Source: Bacteroidota bacterium (GTDB lineage Bacteria > Bacteroidota > Bacteroidia > Cytophagales > Spirosomataceae). From it: a stretch of DNA of 64,000 nucleotides. Positions 1 through 8,018 of this stretch are shown here, in pieces. Where the stretch lies: NCBI GenBank assembly GCA_020161355.1, contig JAIUOF010000002.1, positions 372,001 to 436,000 on the forward strand, written 5' to 3'. Position numbers and translations under genes: made by a program. The stretch's first letter is position 1, and every line of letters starts with the position of its first letter. The notes below the pieces were generated by a model that saw nothing but the letters and a program-made list of their open reading frames with translations, searched no databases and was not told the DNA's origin.

Positions 1-799
1 AAAAGCCGTAACTAAAGACCTGATGTCTGCAGGATCAATTGCCTCTGGTTCTTGGACTGGTGCAAGAAGTATTAATGGTAATAATAACTTACCTCTTGCT
101 TATGGTGACTATGATATTCCTCATCGTGTAGTAGGTGCTTTAAGTTACAGAATTAATTATGGTGGACCTTTTGGTGGTGCATCACAAGTTTCAATTGGTT
201 ATGTTGGTGGCACTGGTACTGGTCGTTACTCTTATACTATTTCAGGAGACATGAATGGAGACGGTGTTGCTGGAAACGAACTATTGTTTGTACCAAACAA
301 AGCTTCTGACTTAACATTTGTAAATGCAACTTATGGTGGTGTAACTTTCACTCCTGAACAACAAGCAACTGCATTTGATAAGTTTATTGACCAGGATCCT
401 TATTTGAGTAAAATGAGAGGGAAATATGTTGAAAGAAATGGTGCAATTCTACCTTGGTTAAATCAATATGACCTTTCGTTTATTCAGGAATTCTTTGTAA
501 AAACTGGCGGAAAGAAAAATACAATTCAAATTCGTGCAGATATTCAGAATTTTGCTAATCTATTGAATAACAAATGGGGTGTTGGACAATTTGTAAGTAA
601 TACATCTCCATTGGTTTACAATAGTGTAACTTCTGACGGAACGCCACGTTACAGATTGAATTCTCAAACTACACGTACTCTAAACACTGATGGAACTGTT
701 AAAACTACTACTGAATTATTGAAAGATACTTTCCAGTACAGAACAGGTACTTCTGATGTTTGGAATGGTATGTTAACCTTAAGATATATTTTCGATTAA
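1..799 (+). CDS. TonB-dependent receptor, Oar-like, C-terminal part (5' truncated by window edge)
   Basis: The reading frame is open from base 2 to the TAA at 797-799, so this is the 3' end of a longer gene whose start lies outside the window. The visible ~265 residues alternate short strands and Gly/Asn/Tyr/Thr-rich loops. They contain a segment NQYDLSFIQEFF followed by IQIRADIQNFANLLNNKWG and end in LTLRYIFD, an aromatic-terminated final strand typical of outer-membrane beta barrels. This pattern matches the C-terminus of Oar-like TonB-dependent receptors (carboxypeptidase-regulatory domain plus plug plus barrel), which are common in Bacteroidota. The plug and TonB box are not visible, so the substrate cannot be inferred. 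A strong terminator follows. An internal ATG at base 23 is not a true start. Confidence 0.8.
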   Translation, partial: KAVTKDLMSAGSIASGSWTGARSINGNNNLPLAYGDYDIPHRVVGALSYRINYGGPFGGASQVSIGYVGGTGTGRYSYTISGDMNGDGVAGNELLFVPNKASDLTFVNATYGGVTFTPEQQATAFDKFIDQDPYLSKMRGKYVERNGAILPWLNQYDLSFIQEFFVKTGGKKNTIQIRADIQNFANLLNNKWGVGQFVSNTSPLVYNSVTSDGTPRYRLNSQTTRTLNTDGTVKTTTELLKDTFQYRTGTSDVWNGMLTLRYIFD

Positions 800-830
800 T
801 ATTTAGTTGATATATTATTTTTAAGCATAA

Positions 831-863
831 AATCCTGCTCCATACTGAGCAGGATTTTTTTTT
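831..863 (+). terminator. Rho-independent terminator after the TonB receptor
   Basis: Perfect 10-bp stem AATCCTGCTC (831-840) / GAGCAGGATT (847-856) with a 6-nt loop, running directly into a T tract to 863. It ends the receptor transcript. Confidence 0.9.
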
Positions 864-870
864 AGATTTG
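863..870 (+). promoter_or_regulatory. Candidate -7 element for DUF202/SDR pair
   Basis: TAGATTTG fits the Bacteroidota -7 consensus TAnnTTTG, 30 bases before the ATG at 901 and just after the preceding terminator. No clear TTTG -33 box is visible at the usual distance because the terminator occupies that place. Confidence 0.45.
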
Positions 871-900
871 CAAAAGGATTAACTATATTTTTTTAAAAAA

Positions 901-1188
901 ATGAACAAAGATCTGATTTTGAGAGAGAATCTGGCTCTGCAAAGAACCACCCTGGCCAATCAGTCAACCTTCCTGGCATTCCTGAGAACTTCGCTCTATT
1001 TTTCTCTGGCAGGACTAAGTCTGGAAAATCTTTTGAAAATCAAATATCATGGTAAAGTACAGATACTGATGTTTGGCATTTCTGTTTTCATTTTCATCTA
1101 TGGCATTAGCAACTATTTTATCCATAAGAATAGAATAAAACGCAGCGAAATACATATCGGAAATTATAAAGAAGATTATGAATCTTGA
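901..1188 (+). CDS. DUF202 family small inner-membrane protein
   Basis: A 95-residue protein with the N-terminal RENLALQRTTLANQSTFLAFLRTSL block that characterises DUF202 (YidH-like) proteins. Two hydrophobic segments follow, at about residues 30-42 and 54-72. The C-terminus is charged and likely cytoplasmic. The function of the family is unknown, though it is usually a small inner-membrane protein. Its last 11 bases overlap the start of the SDR gene in another frame, so the two are probably translationally coupled and share a promoter. Confidence 0.85.
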   Translation: MNKDLILRENLALQRTTLANQSTFLAFLRTSLYFSLAGLSLENLLKIKYHGKVQILMFGISVFIFIYGISNYFIHKNRIKRSEIHIGNYKEDYES

Positions 1189-1957
1189 CCTAAAAGGAAA
1201 AAACGCTTTCATAGGGGGCAGCTCAAAAGGAATAGGCTGGGCATCGGCTGTAGAACTGGCTCTACTCGGAGCCAATGTAACACTGGTCTCCAGAAATGAA
1301 GACGTACTCAGAGAAAAACTTAATCAATTGCCCAATAATGGGAGCCAAAACCACGATTATTTGGTTTTAGACTATTGTGATCTGGAAATATTCAGAGGAA
1401 AAATTAATAAGGTCACTAAAACCTACCATATTCTCGTAAATAACACCGGTGGACCTACCGGAGGCAATGTATTGGATGAGCCTACGGAAAAATTTGAACA
1501 GGTATTCAGACAACATCTTGAAACTTCACAAATTCTGGCTCAAAAGTTTGTCCCAGATATGCAAGAGGAGGGTTTTGGAAGAATTGTTAATATCATTTCG
1601 GTTTCGGTGAAGCAGCCCATCATTGGGTTGGGTGTATCAAATACCATTAGATATGCTGTTGCATCATGGGCAAAAACACTTTCCAAGGAAATTGCATCAA
1701 GTGGCATTACCATTAACAATGTATTACCAGGCTATACCCTCACTGACCGGATGGAAGAGGTTTTTAATCAAAAAGCAAAATCGACAGGCGTTTCGAAAGA
1801 AGGGATAACTCAAGAAATAATAAAATCAATACCCACAGGAAAAATTGCTTTACCCGAGGAGGTTGGTGCTGCGGTAGCGTTTTTGTGTAGCCCGGCAGCT
1901 GCATCAATTAACGGAATCAACTTACCTGTAGATGGAGGCATGAGCATGAGTCTTTGA
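1178..1957 (+). CDS. SDR-family oxidoreductase lacking the canonical YxxxK motif
   Basis: A 259-residue Rossmann-fold short-chain dehydrogenase/reductase. The cofactor loop GGSSKGIG (residues 13-20) replaces the usual TGxxxGIG. The NNAG motif appears as NNTGG (88-92), and the C-terminus has the usual PVDGG block. The catalytic Ser region is RIVNIISVS (135-143). Thirteen residues after Ser141, where Tyr-x-x-x-Lys is expected, the sequence is S154-N-T-I-R158. A nearby Tyr159 is out of register. A subgroup of FabG-like SDRs with an SNT-R-WAKTLS pattern is known from memory, so this may be a real subfamily with a different mechanism. Annotation as 3-oxoacyl-ACP reductase would be unsafe. It overlaps the DUF202 gene by 11 bases. 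Confidence 0.85.
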   Translation: MNLDLKGKNAFIGGSSKGIGWASAVELALLGANVTLVSRNEDVLREKLNQLPNNGSQNHDYLVLDYCDLEIFRGKINKVTKTYHILVNNTGGPTGGNVLDEPTEKFEQVFRQHLETSQILAQKFVPDMQEEGFGRIVNIISVSVKQPIIGLGVSNTIRYAVASWAKTLSKEIASSGITINNVLPGYTLTDRMEEVFNQKAKSTGVSKEGITQEIIKSIPTGKIALPEEVGAAVAFLCSPAAASINGINLPVDGGMSMSL

Positions 1958-2026
1958 TTTTTACCAATCAATTCAAACTTTTTGAAGTATTTAATCGTTC
2001 AACATAAAAACAAACCTTTAAAAAAA

Positions 2027-2851
2027 ATGAAGAAATTTTTATTATTGGCCGCAATGGCTGTGTCTGGATTCGCATTTTCTCAAGGAATCAAAACCCCTGC
2101 TCCCAGCCCGGGACAAACCATCAAACAAGATTTCGCCCTTTCGAGCATCGAGATTAACTATTCAAGACCAGCTGCTAAAGGAAGGAAAATTTTCGGTGAC
2201 CTTGTACCTTACGGTAAAATGTGGAGAACCGGAGCCAATGGCCAGACTACCATTACTTTTGGTGAAGATGTGACTGTTGGTGGAAAAGCTGTAAAAGCCG
2301 GAAAATATTCGATTTTAAGTATTCCCGGTGAAAAAGAATGGGAAATTATCCTTGCCAAACCTGAGACAAGCGTTTTCAACTACAAAGCTGAAAACGAGGT
2401 TACAAGATTTAAAACCGCAGCTATTGCAATGCCATTTGCAGTTGAGAATTTCATGATTTTGTTTGGTGCTCAAACTTCAAATTCGGTAAATATTAGCCTT
2501 GTTTGGGAAAAAACTGAGGTTGAGTTCTCAGTAGTGGCTGACATCGATACCAAAATCATGGCTGACATTGACAAAGCTATGAATGTAGATAGCAAACCCT
2601 ATTTCCAGGCGGCGTCTTATTATTTTGACAATGGTAAAGATATGAAAAAAGCTTTGGAATGGGCCAATAAAGCGGTTGATGCCCAACCGGACGCTTATTG
2701 GGTTTCACACCTTAAAGCAAAAATACAGGCCAAAACCGGTGACAAAGCAGGGGCAATTGCCACAGCTCAAAAATCTATGGAAATGGCTAAAAAAGGAAAC
2801 AATCCTGATTATGTTGCTCTAAATGAGAAACTTATAAGCTCTTTGAAATAA
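2027..2851 (+). CDS. Secreted DUF2911 protein with C-terminal TPR-like helices
   Basis: The start is placed at the ATG at 2027 because it gives a clean signal peptide (MKKFLLLAAMAVSGFAFSQG). A longer reading begins at a TTG at 1982 but adds 15 polar residues ahead of it. The mature part begins with a DUF2911 domain (about residues 25-165), containing VEINYSRPAAKGR-like and PYGKMWRTGANG blocks typical of that family. The last ~90 residues are helical (YFDNGKDMKKALEWANKAV, then a second repeat with GDKAGAIATAQKSM) and resemble two TPR units. It is a 274-residue periplasmic or outer-membrane-associated protein of unknown function, and similar proteins are common in Bacteroidota. Confidence 0.85.
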   Translation: MKKFLLLAAMAVSGFAFSQGIKTPAPSPGQTIKQDFALSSIEINYSRPAAKGRKIFGDLVPYGKMWRTGANGQTTITFGEDVTVGGKAVKAGKYSILSIPGEKEWEIILAKPETSVFNYKAENEVTRFKTAAIAMPFAVENFMILFGAQTSNSVNISLVWEKTEVEFSVVADIDTKIMADIDKAMNVDSKPYFQAASYYFDNGKDMKKALEWANKAVDAQPDAYWVSHLKAKIQAKTGDKAGAIATAQKSMEMAKKGNNPDYVALNEKLISSLK

Positions 2852-2871
2852 TATTTTTTGAAGAAAGTTTG

Positions 2872-2900
2872 ACACCCGGCAAACGTCGGGTGTTTTTTTT
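2872..2900 (+). terminator. Rho-independent terminator after DUF2911 gene
   Basis: Stem ACACCCG (2872-2878) / CGGGTGT (2887-2893), 8-nt loop, then a T run to 2900. It lies between convergent genes. Only the plus-strand side has a good T tract. Confidence 0.85.
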
Positions 2901-2905
2901 ATATT

Positions 2906-4813
2906 TCATTTAATCGGTATTGTGATTATTGCTTTGGTACCTACCGGATTTTTATGAGCATCGTACATATCCTCAAAGTTAATCTCGGTGGTTTTACTGA
3001 GGTTTTTGGCGAAATTCTGAAGGCGTTCCTTGGTCAATTTTAATCCGATAGAAGTTTGCTTTGACACTTTCGAATCTTTGATTTTTTGGGCCAGTTCCCG
3101 TCCAATCCCGTTATCAATAATTTCAAATCTCACACCCGAATCGTCAGTTTTCTGAATATTAATTTTCAGGTTCTTGTCCCCTTTTTTATTGGAAAGCCCA
3201 TGCCAGATGGCATTTTCGATAAAAGGTTGAAGAATAAGCGAAGGTATTTTTATTTCTTCAGGATATATTCCATCTTCAATCACCACCTCGTAATTTATTT
3301 TTTCTGTAAACCTGATATTCTCAATATTAAGATATAGCTCCATCGTTTCTAGCTCCTCTTTCAGCGTTATTTCCTTTTCCTGAGAATTGCTCAAAATGGT
3401 ACGGATAAGCTTCGAAAACTTGTTGAGATAATACACCGCAGTCTCTTTTTCATTGTTGATTATGAACAACTTAATAGAGTTTAAAGAGTTAAACAAAAAA
3501 TGAGGGTTCATCTGTGACCTTAGCATTTGTTGCTCCAGCATAAGCACTTTCTTTTCATTTTTCAGCTGATACTGCCTGTACCAAATCAGAAACAAAACAC
3601 CAAGTAAAGCAAATAAAATGGCCGCAAAGACCATAATACGCTGGTTGTCACGGAGTTTGTATTTTACCAATTCATTTTCTTTCTCCAGAAGCCTGATTTG
3701 GTTCTCTTTCTTTTCACTATCATATTTCAGGATAAGCTCCTGTGTATATCGCAAATTTTCTTCATTCAATACTTTTTCACCATATTGTTGTTTCAACTTC
3801 ATGTTGAGCAGGGCATTTTTGTAGTCGCCCATGGCCTCATACAGATTTGACAGATGCTCATACGCCTCAGAGGTAGAGGATTTGAAATCATTTTCTATAG
3901 AATAATACAGCCCCATTCTGAGGTTTTTTTCGGCATCCGAATAATTTTTGAGCTTAGTTTGTGCCCAACCGGAATTAATCCTGGCCAAAGTCATGTAATA
4001 TTTATCGCCAAGCTCTTCTGACTGAATGATAGTAGGTTGAATATACCTGAGGCCCTCAGCTGCTTTATTTTGTTTGATCAACACCTGACCAATGGAGTTA
4101 TTACAAATTATTTTGCCCAAAGCCGAATTAATTTCATTATTATAGCTCAATGAAGCTTTATAATTTTTCAATGCATCAGGCAGATTATTCTGTGCTTCGG
4201 CAATAATACCGAGATTCTGATAATTTATGGCCAAGCCGAGTTTATTACCCAGTTTTTGCTCGATACCCAATGACTTCTCAAATTGCTTCAAAGCCAGATC
4301 GTATTGTTTTAGGGATAAATATATATTCCCGATGCTATTTTGCGATATGGCAATACTCCGCAGTATGCTTTCCGATTTCGGGTTGATTTTTTCGGCATGG
4401 CTCAGGGCCAGTTTATGATTATCCAGTGCCAGACGCACCTCATCCATGCGTCGGTAGGTAACGCCCAGCATGTTTAGAGCATAAATATAGAGGTCGGTAT
4501 TTCCGATCTTTTGGGCTTCTATGATAGCTCTCTGAAGAAAACTTAAGGAAGATTTATAGTCTGACTTGTTTCTGGCATTGATACCTTTCTGGGTTAAAGC
4601 ATAGATTTTACCTTCCAAAAAGTCATTTTGATCTGACAGCTGATTGATTACTAAGGTATCTTTTTTAAAATCTCTGAGGTAAGTATCGATTTTCAGATAA
4701 TCGAGGTTCTTATCAGTTTTTAGGGTTGTAAGTACTTTCTCAACCTGCAATGACTGTGCATTTCCCAAAAACACAGAAAAAACTAATAAAGTAGTCAGGA
4801 TTCTTCTTATCAT
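2906..4813 (-). CDS. LytS-type sensor histidine kinase with periplasmic TPR domain
   Basis: A 635-residue kinase. It has an N-terminal signal segment ending at about NAQS (residue 21), then about seven TPR-like helical repeats (about 60-350) predicted to be periplasmic, and one transmembrane helix around 393-413 followed by a coiled coil. The His_kinase domain (PF06580 type) has the phosphoacceptor in MNPHFLFNSLNS (His438). The HATPase has an N box in PFIENAIWHGL and a G box in DNGIGREL. It overlaps the upstream response-regulator gene by 4 bases (ATGA), so the pair is one translational unit. The TPR sensor suggests it monitors a protein or glycan in the periplasm, but no ligand can be named. 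Confidence 0.9.
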   Translation of the reverse strand: MIRRILTTLLVFSVFLGNAQSLQVEKVLTTLKTDKNLDYLKIDTYLRDFKKDTLVINQLSDQNDFLEGKIYALTQKGINARNKSDYKSSLSFLQRAIIEAQKIGNTDLYIYALNMLGVTYRRMDEVRLALDNHKLALSHAEKINPKSESILRSIAISQNSIGNIYLSLKQYDLALKQFEKSLGIEQKLGNKLGLAINYQNLGIIAEAQNNLPDALKNYKASLSYNNEINSALGKIICNNSIGQVLIKQNKAAEGLRYIQPTIIQSEELGDKYYMTLARINSGWAQTKLKNYSDAEKNLRMGLYYSIENDFKSSTSEAYEHLSNLYEAMGDYKNALLNMKLKQQYGEKVLNEENLRYTQELILKYDSEKKENQIRLLEKENELVKYKLRDNQRIMVFAAILFALLGVLFLIWYRQYQLKNEKKVLMLEQQMLRSQMNPHFLFNSLNSIKLFIINNEKETAVYYLNKFSKLIRTILSNSQEKEITLKEELETMELYLNIENIRFTEKINYEVVIEDGIYPEEIKIPSLILQPFIENAIWHGLSNKKGDKNLKINIQKTDDSGVRFEIIDNGIGRELAQKIKDSKVSKQTSIGLKLTKERLQNFAKNLSKTTEINFEDMYDAHKNPVGTKAIITIPIK

Positions 4814-5547
4814 TTTTCAATAAAGAGGTTTTTCTTATTACGCGAAACCGGAATGTGCTTGCCATTGGTTAATACCAGATATCCTTCATTTTTTTGGTAT
4901 TCTCTGACTTTATTAAGATTTACAACAAACGAATTATGAACCCTGTAAAAAATACTTTTAGGCAATTTTTCCTCTATATTTTTTAGGATTTGGGTTAAAA
5001 ACAGTTTTTGACCATTATCAAGAAATACGTTGCAGTAATTTCCATCGCTTTCGCAATAAAGGATTTCGTGGGGTTCGAGAAAATAGATTTTCCCGTCGCA
5101 GGAAATGTTTATTTTCTTTTGTGTGGGGATCTGCGAATTATTCATATTGATCAGCATCTCCTCCAAAATATCCTTTATGTTGTTGCTTGACTTTTGATTT
5201 TCAATTTTGTCAACCGCCTTTTTGAGGTCATCAGAATCAATTGGTTTTAAGAGGTAATCGATAGCCCTTTGCTTGAGAGCCTGAATGCCGTACTGGTCGT
5301 AAGCGGTAGTGATAATTACTTCAAAATCTCTTTTTGGGAAAAAATCCAGAAACCTGAAACCATCCATCTGGGGCATGTCAATATCCAGAAAAATACAGTC
5401 GATATCATGGGACAATATAAAATCCCGGGCATCAAAAGGATTTTCAAAAGTAGCCAAAACATTTACTGAAGGGCAAAAACTCTTAATTTCCCATTCCAGG
5501 CTTTGTATGGCCTTAGCTTCATCGTCAAGGATTACAACATTTATCAT
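4810..5547 (-). CDS. LytTR-family response regulator
   Basis: A 245-residue regulator. The N-terminal receiver domain has the acidic pocket D8-D9, the phosphoacceptor Asp55 in FLDIDMP, Thr80/Thr81 and Lys101 in LLKP. The C-terminal LytTR DNA-binding domain (about 145-243) has IYYCESDGNYC-like and FYRVHNSFVVNLNKV blocks. It is the first gene of a two-gene unit with the LytS-type kinase, which begins within its stop codon. LytTR regulators bind direct repeats upstream of targets. No target site was identified here. The absence of a nearby exporter or autolysin gene leaves its regulon unknown. Confidence 0.92.
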   Translation of the reverse strand: MINVVILDDEAKAIQSLEWEIKSFCPSVNVLATFENPFDARDFILSHDIDCIFLDIDMPQMDGFRFLDFFPKRDFEVIITTAYDQYGIQALKQRAIDYLLKPIDSDDLKKAVDKIENQKSSNNIKDILEEMLINMNNSQIPTQKKINISCDGKIYFLEPHEILYCESDGNYCNVFLDNGQKLFLTQILKNIEEKLPKSIFYRVHNSFVVNLNKVREYQKNEGYLVLTNGKHIPVSRNKKNLFIEK

Positions 5548-5657
5548 AATGGCAGAAAATATCTCTATAAAACTATGGAATAATTAACAATAATGACCTT
5601 TAATTGTATGATTTGTATTTAATTTCTAACAAAAAGCCGGAAAAGCATTATGGTTGG

Positions 5658-5693
5658 AAAAAAAAAGAGTGAAACCATTTCTGACTTCACTCT
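5658..5693 (-). terminator. Terminator of the Nif3/zinc-ribbon unit
   Basis: Stem AGAGTGAA (5666-5673) / TTCACTCT (5686-5693). Read on the minus strand, the hairpin is followed by a run of T residues (A run 5658-5666 on the plus strand). It lies 20 bases past the end of the zinc-ribbon gene. Confidence 0.85.
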
Positions 5694-5715
5694 GATTTAC
5701 TAAACTATCGTTTGC

Positions 5716-6462
5716 TTATTTTTTCTTTCTGTGTACTTTAATCATGTCGGCGTCGGCAAGGATACGGCCACAGTGCTCGCAGATGATGATTTTCTGCTTA
5801 TCCATGATGTCAGCCTGACGCTGCGGAGGCACTACGTTGAAGCAACCGCCACAGGCACCTCTGTCAACAGCTACTACCGCAAGACCGTTTTTAGCACCGC
5901 CTCTGATACGCTGATAAGCCTTCAACAATCTTTCGTCAACTTTTTTAGCTTGTTTTTCTGATTGTTTCAAAAGTTTTTCTTCTTCTTCCTGGCTTTCAGT
6001 TACAAGTTTGTCAAGCTCCTGACGTTTTTGCTCCAACACATCCATGCGTTTGGCTTTGGCATCGTTGGTGTCGTCAATATCGGCCTGTTTCATCGCTATA
6101 CGATAATCAGCCTCTCTGATTCTCTTGTCAGAAAGCTGGATTTCTAGCTCCTGCAGTTCAAGCTCTTTCGAGATGGCATCAAACTCACGGTTATTTCTAA
6201 CGTTCATTTGCTGATCTTTATATTTCAAAATCAACTTATCAGCATCTTTTTTATTGGCCACATGTCTTTCAATTTCCTCTTTAAAGGTTTCGATTTCGGC
6301 CTGAAACTTCTGAACACGCGTCTCATATCCAATTACTTCGTCTTCAAGGTCTTTTACTTCTTCGGGCAAATCACCTCTCAATTTACGTAGCTGATCGAGT
6401 TTTGAATCAATATCTTGTAACTCCAAAAGGGTTATAAGTTTGTCTGCAATCGTAATTTCCAT
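5716..6462 (-). CDS. Coiled-coil protein with C4 zinc ribbon (COG1579 family)
   Basis: A 248-residue protein. Residues ~5-180 form a long charged coiled coil rich in Lys, Glu and Gln. The last 50 residues carry a zinc ribbon with Cys204-GG-Cys207 and Cys228-EH-Cys231. This is the architecture of the COG1579 family (HP0958/CT398-like), whose characterised members act in RNA binding, flagellar or type III secretion chaperoning. In Bacteroidota the role is unknown. It follows the Nif3-like gene by 37 bases on the same strand, a very common pairing in this phylum, and a terminator follows, so the two form a small operon. Confidence 0.9.
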   Translation of the reverse strand: MEITIADKLITLLELQDIDSKLDQLRKLRGDLPEEVKDLEDEVIGYETRVQKFQAEIETFKEEIERHVANKKDADKLILKYKDQQMNVRNNREFDAISKELELQELEIQLSDKRIREADYRIAMKQADIDDTNDAKAKRMDVLEQKRQELDKLVTESQEEEEKLLKQSEKQAKKVDERLLKAYQRIRGGAKNGLAVVAVDRGACGGCFNVVPPQRQADIMDKQKIIICEHCGRILADADMIKVHRKKK

Positions 6463-6499
6463 ATATTTTGATATAAATAAAGACCTGTTTTAGCCTTTT

Positions 6500-7597
6500 T
6501 TAAAAATGATATTTAATTGGATTTGTATCTATTTCTGATAAATAGGACGCAAAATTACTAAATTTTTTTGAAATAATTTCTACTAATAAATCTTTTGTAA
6601 ATTGTTCACTTTCAAAATGTCCGATATCTGCAATTACAATCTGATTATCGGCATCAAAAAACTCATGATATTTGTAATCGGCGGTCACGAAAACATCGGC
6701 ACCGGCACCCTTTGCATCAGGAAAAAGAAAACTACCCACGCCCCCACAAACGGCTACTTTTTTGATGATTTTATTTGGTGGCCCAGCGTATCTGATCACC
6801 GACACTTTCATTTTCTCTTTCAGATATTTTAAAAAATCACCCAGTTCCATGGCTTCTTCCAAAACACCAATGCTACCTGAGCCAACTGCCTGATTTTCAT
6901 TTTCCAGGGAAACCAAATAATAGGCAATCTCCTCATAAGGATGTGCCTTACGCATGGCGTCGAGTACTTTTGATTTGAGATTAGCCGGAAAAACCACCTC
7001 CACTTTGTGTTCTTCTACCTCTTCATAAATCCCCCGGTTCCCGATCACCGGATTGGCCGCCTTCTGAGGTCTGAAACTACCGATACCCTCCACTTTAAAA
7101 CTGCAGTCGGAATAATTCCCGATATTGCCTGCCCCGGCAGCGTAGAGTGCGTTTTGAAGTGACCCTGTGTTTTCTCTCGGCACAAAAACCTCCAGTTTGT
7201 AAAGCGTATTTTCTTTTTTCCGGAGTACCGACACATTTTTAAGGCCCAGTCGCTCCGCTATTTTGGTATTGACACCTCCGGCCACATTGTCGAGGTTGGT
7301 ATGGATGGCATAGATGGCGATATCATTTTTGATGGCCTTTATCACCAGGCGTTCTACATAATTTTTGCCATTAAGTTTTTTTAATCCTCTGAAAATCAAG
7401 GGGTGATGGGCCACTATCAGATTAGCTTTTTTCTGAATGGCCTCTTCCAGCACCTCGTCGGTGATATCCAATGTAACCAAAACAGCAGAAATTTCGGACG
7501 CAGGGTCACCGATGATCAAACCCGAATTGTCGTAATCTTCCTGAAAAGCCGTTGGAGCCAGAGATTCTAAATATGCTGTTAGTTCTTTGATTATCAT
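6500..7597 (-). CDS. Nif3-like dinuclear metal centre protein with PII-like insertion
   Basis: A 365-residue protein of the Nif3/DUF34 family. Metal ligands are visible as His64-His65 in VAHHPLIF, Asp103 in HTNLDNVAGG, and a C-terminal GHFESE motif (about 326-331). Between the two halves lies a ~100-residue insert (about 130-235, with VFVPRENTGSLQNAL and AHPYEEIAYY). This matches the PII/CutA-like insert of the long bacterial members, which form a toroidal hexamer. It is often annotated GTP cyclohydrolase I type 2, but that activity is not established for the family. It is first of a two-gene minus-strand unit with the zinc-ribbon protein. Confidence 0.92.
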   Translation of the reverse strand: MIIKELTAYLESLAPTAFQEDYDNSGLIIGDPASEISAVLVTLDITDEVLEEAIQKKANLIVAHHPLIFRGLKKLNGKNYVERLVIKAIKNDIAIYAIHTNLDNVAGGVNTKIAERLGLKNVSVLRKKENTLYKLEVFVPRENTGSLQNALYAAGAGNIGNYSDCSFKVEGIGSFRPQKAANPVIGNRGIYEEVEEHKVEVVFPANLKSKVLDAMRKAHPYEEIAYYLVSLENENQAVGSGSIGVLEEAMELGDFLKYLKEKMKVSVIRYAGPPNKIIKKVAVCGGVGSFLFPDAKGAGADVFVTADYKYHEFFDADNQIVIADIGHFESEQFTKDLLVEIISKKFSNFASYLSEIDTNPIKYHF

Positions 7598-7951
7598 TTT
7601 TTAAAGGATATAAATAAATACCGCAATTTAGTTATTATTTTGCGTTCAGACCTTAAGATTACGTTGAAAAACTACGGTGAGCTAAGGATTTATTAGCAAA
7701 CTTAATTCCCAACAACAACTTTGGAGAATTGCCCATACTCGCGACTATGGCTCAGTCAAATTAAATCTTAAATAAATTTTTGTTAAGAAATAAAAATCGT
7801 ATTTTTGATAACCTGATTCCACCTCCCGAAAATGGAATCCCAAAAACTAGTTCTACTAAAAAATAGAAAAATATGTCTGCCTTTAATATTTTTAATAAAA
7901 AAATGATTATGAGTGTTTTGGATAATTTTTCAATGGAATACAATTGAGATA

Positions 7952-7982
7952 TTTGTCTACCTTTGAAAAGATGATAGACAAA
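7952..7982 (+). promoter_or_regulatory. Candidate promoter and operator-like inverted repeat of the nuclease gene
   Basis: TACCTTTG (7958-7965) fits the -7 consensus TAnnTTTG. It sits inside an exact inverted repeat, TTTGTCTA (7952-7959) and TAGACAAA (7975-7982), separated by 15 bases. The repeat would cover the -7 box and predicted start site, consistent with a repressor operator or with a hairpin at the 5' end of the transcript. No -33 box is clear. Confidence 0.4.
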
Positions 7983-7989
7983 CATACAT

Positions 7990-8000
7990 GTTAGCAGCAA
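7990..8000 (+). repeat. Left boundary repeat of cassette-like unit (GTTAGCAGCAA)
   Basis: The 11-mer GTTAGCAGCAA recurs as GTAAGCAGCAA at 8893-8903 (10 of 11 identical, same orientation). Its first ten bases occur as an exact reverse complement at 8765-8774. The two direct copies flank the nuclease gene together with the palindrome that follows it. Confidence 0.65.
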
Positions 8001-8018
8001 CACAATTGACCGACAACA

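Larger units (their letters stand above)
7598..8018. other. 421-bp AT-rich intergenic region upstream of the nuclease gene
   Basis: The region between the divergent Nif3-like and nuclease genes is more AT-rich than its neighbours. No coding potential was accepted: an 80-codon minus-strand frame at 7761-8003 has low-complexity, unfamily-like sequence. Visible elements are all near its right end: a -7-like box (7958-7965), an 8-bp inverted repeat around it (7952-7982), and the repeat GTTAGCAGCAA (7990-8000). Nothing recognisable was seen in 7640-7940. Confidence 0.6.

Noticed and set aside
1015..1275. 86-codon frame antisense to DUF202/SDR
   Set aside because: Fully inside two well-supported genes and shows no domain.
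7761..8003. 80-codon minus-strand frame in the AT-rich gap
   Set aside because: Hydrophobic, low-complexity translation without any family resemblance; it overlaps the candidate promoter and boundary repeat.
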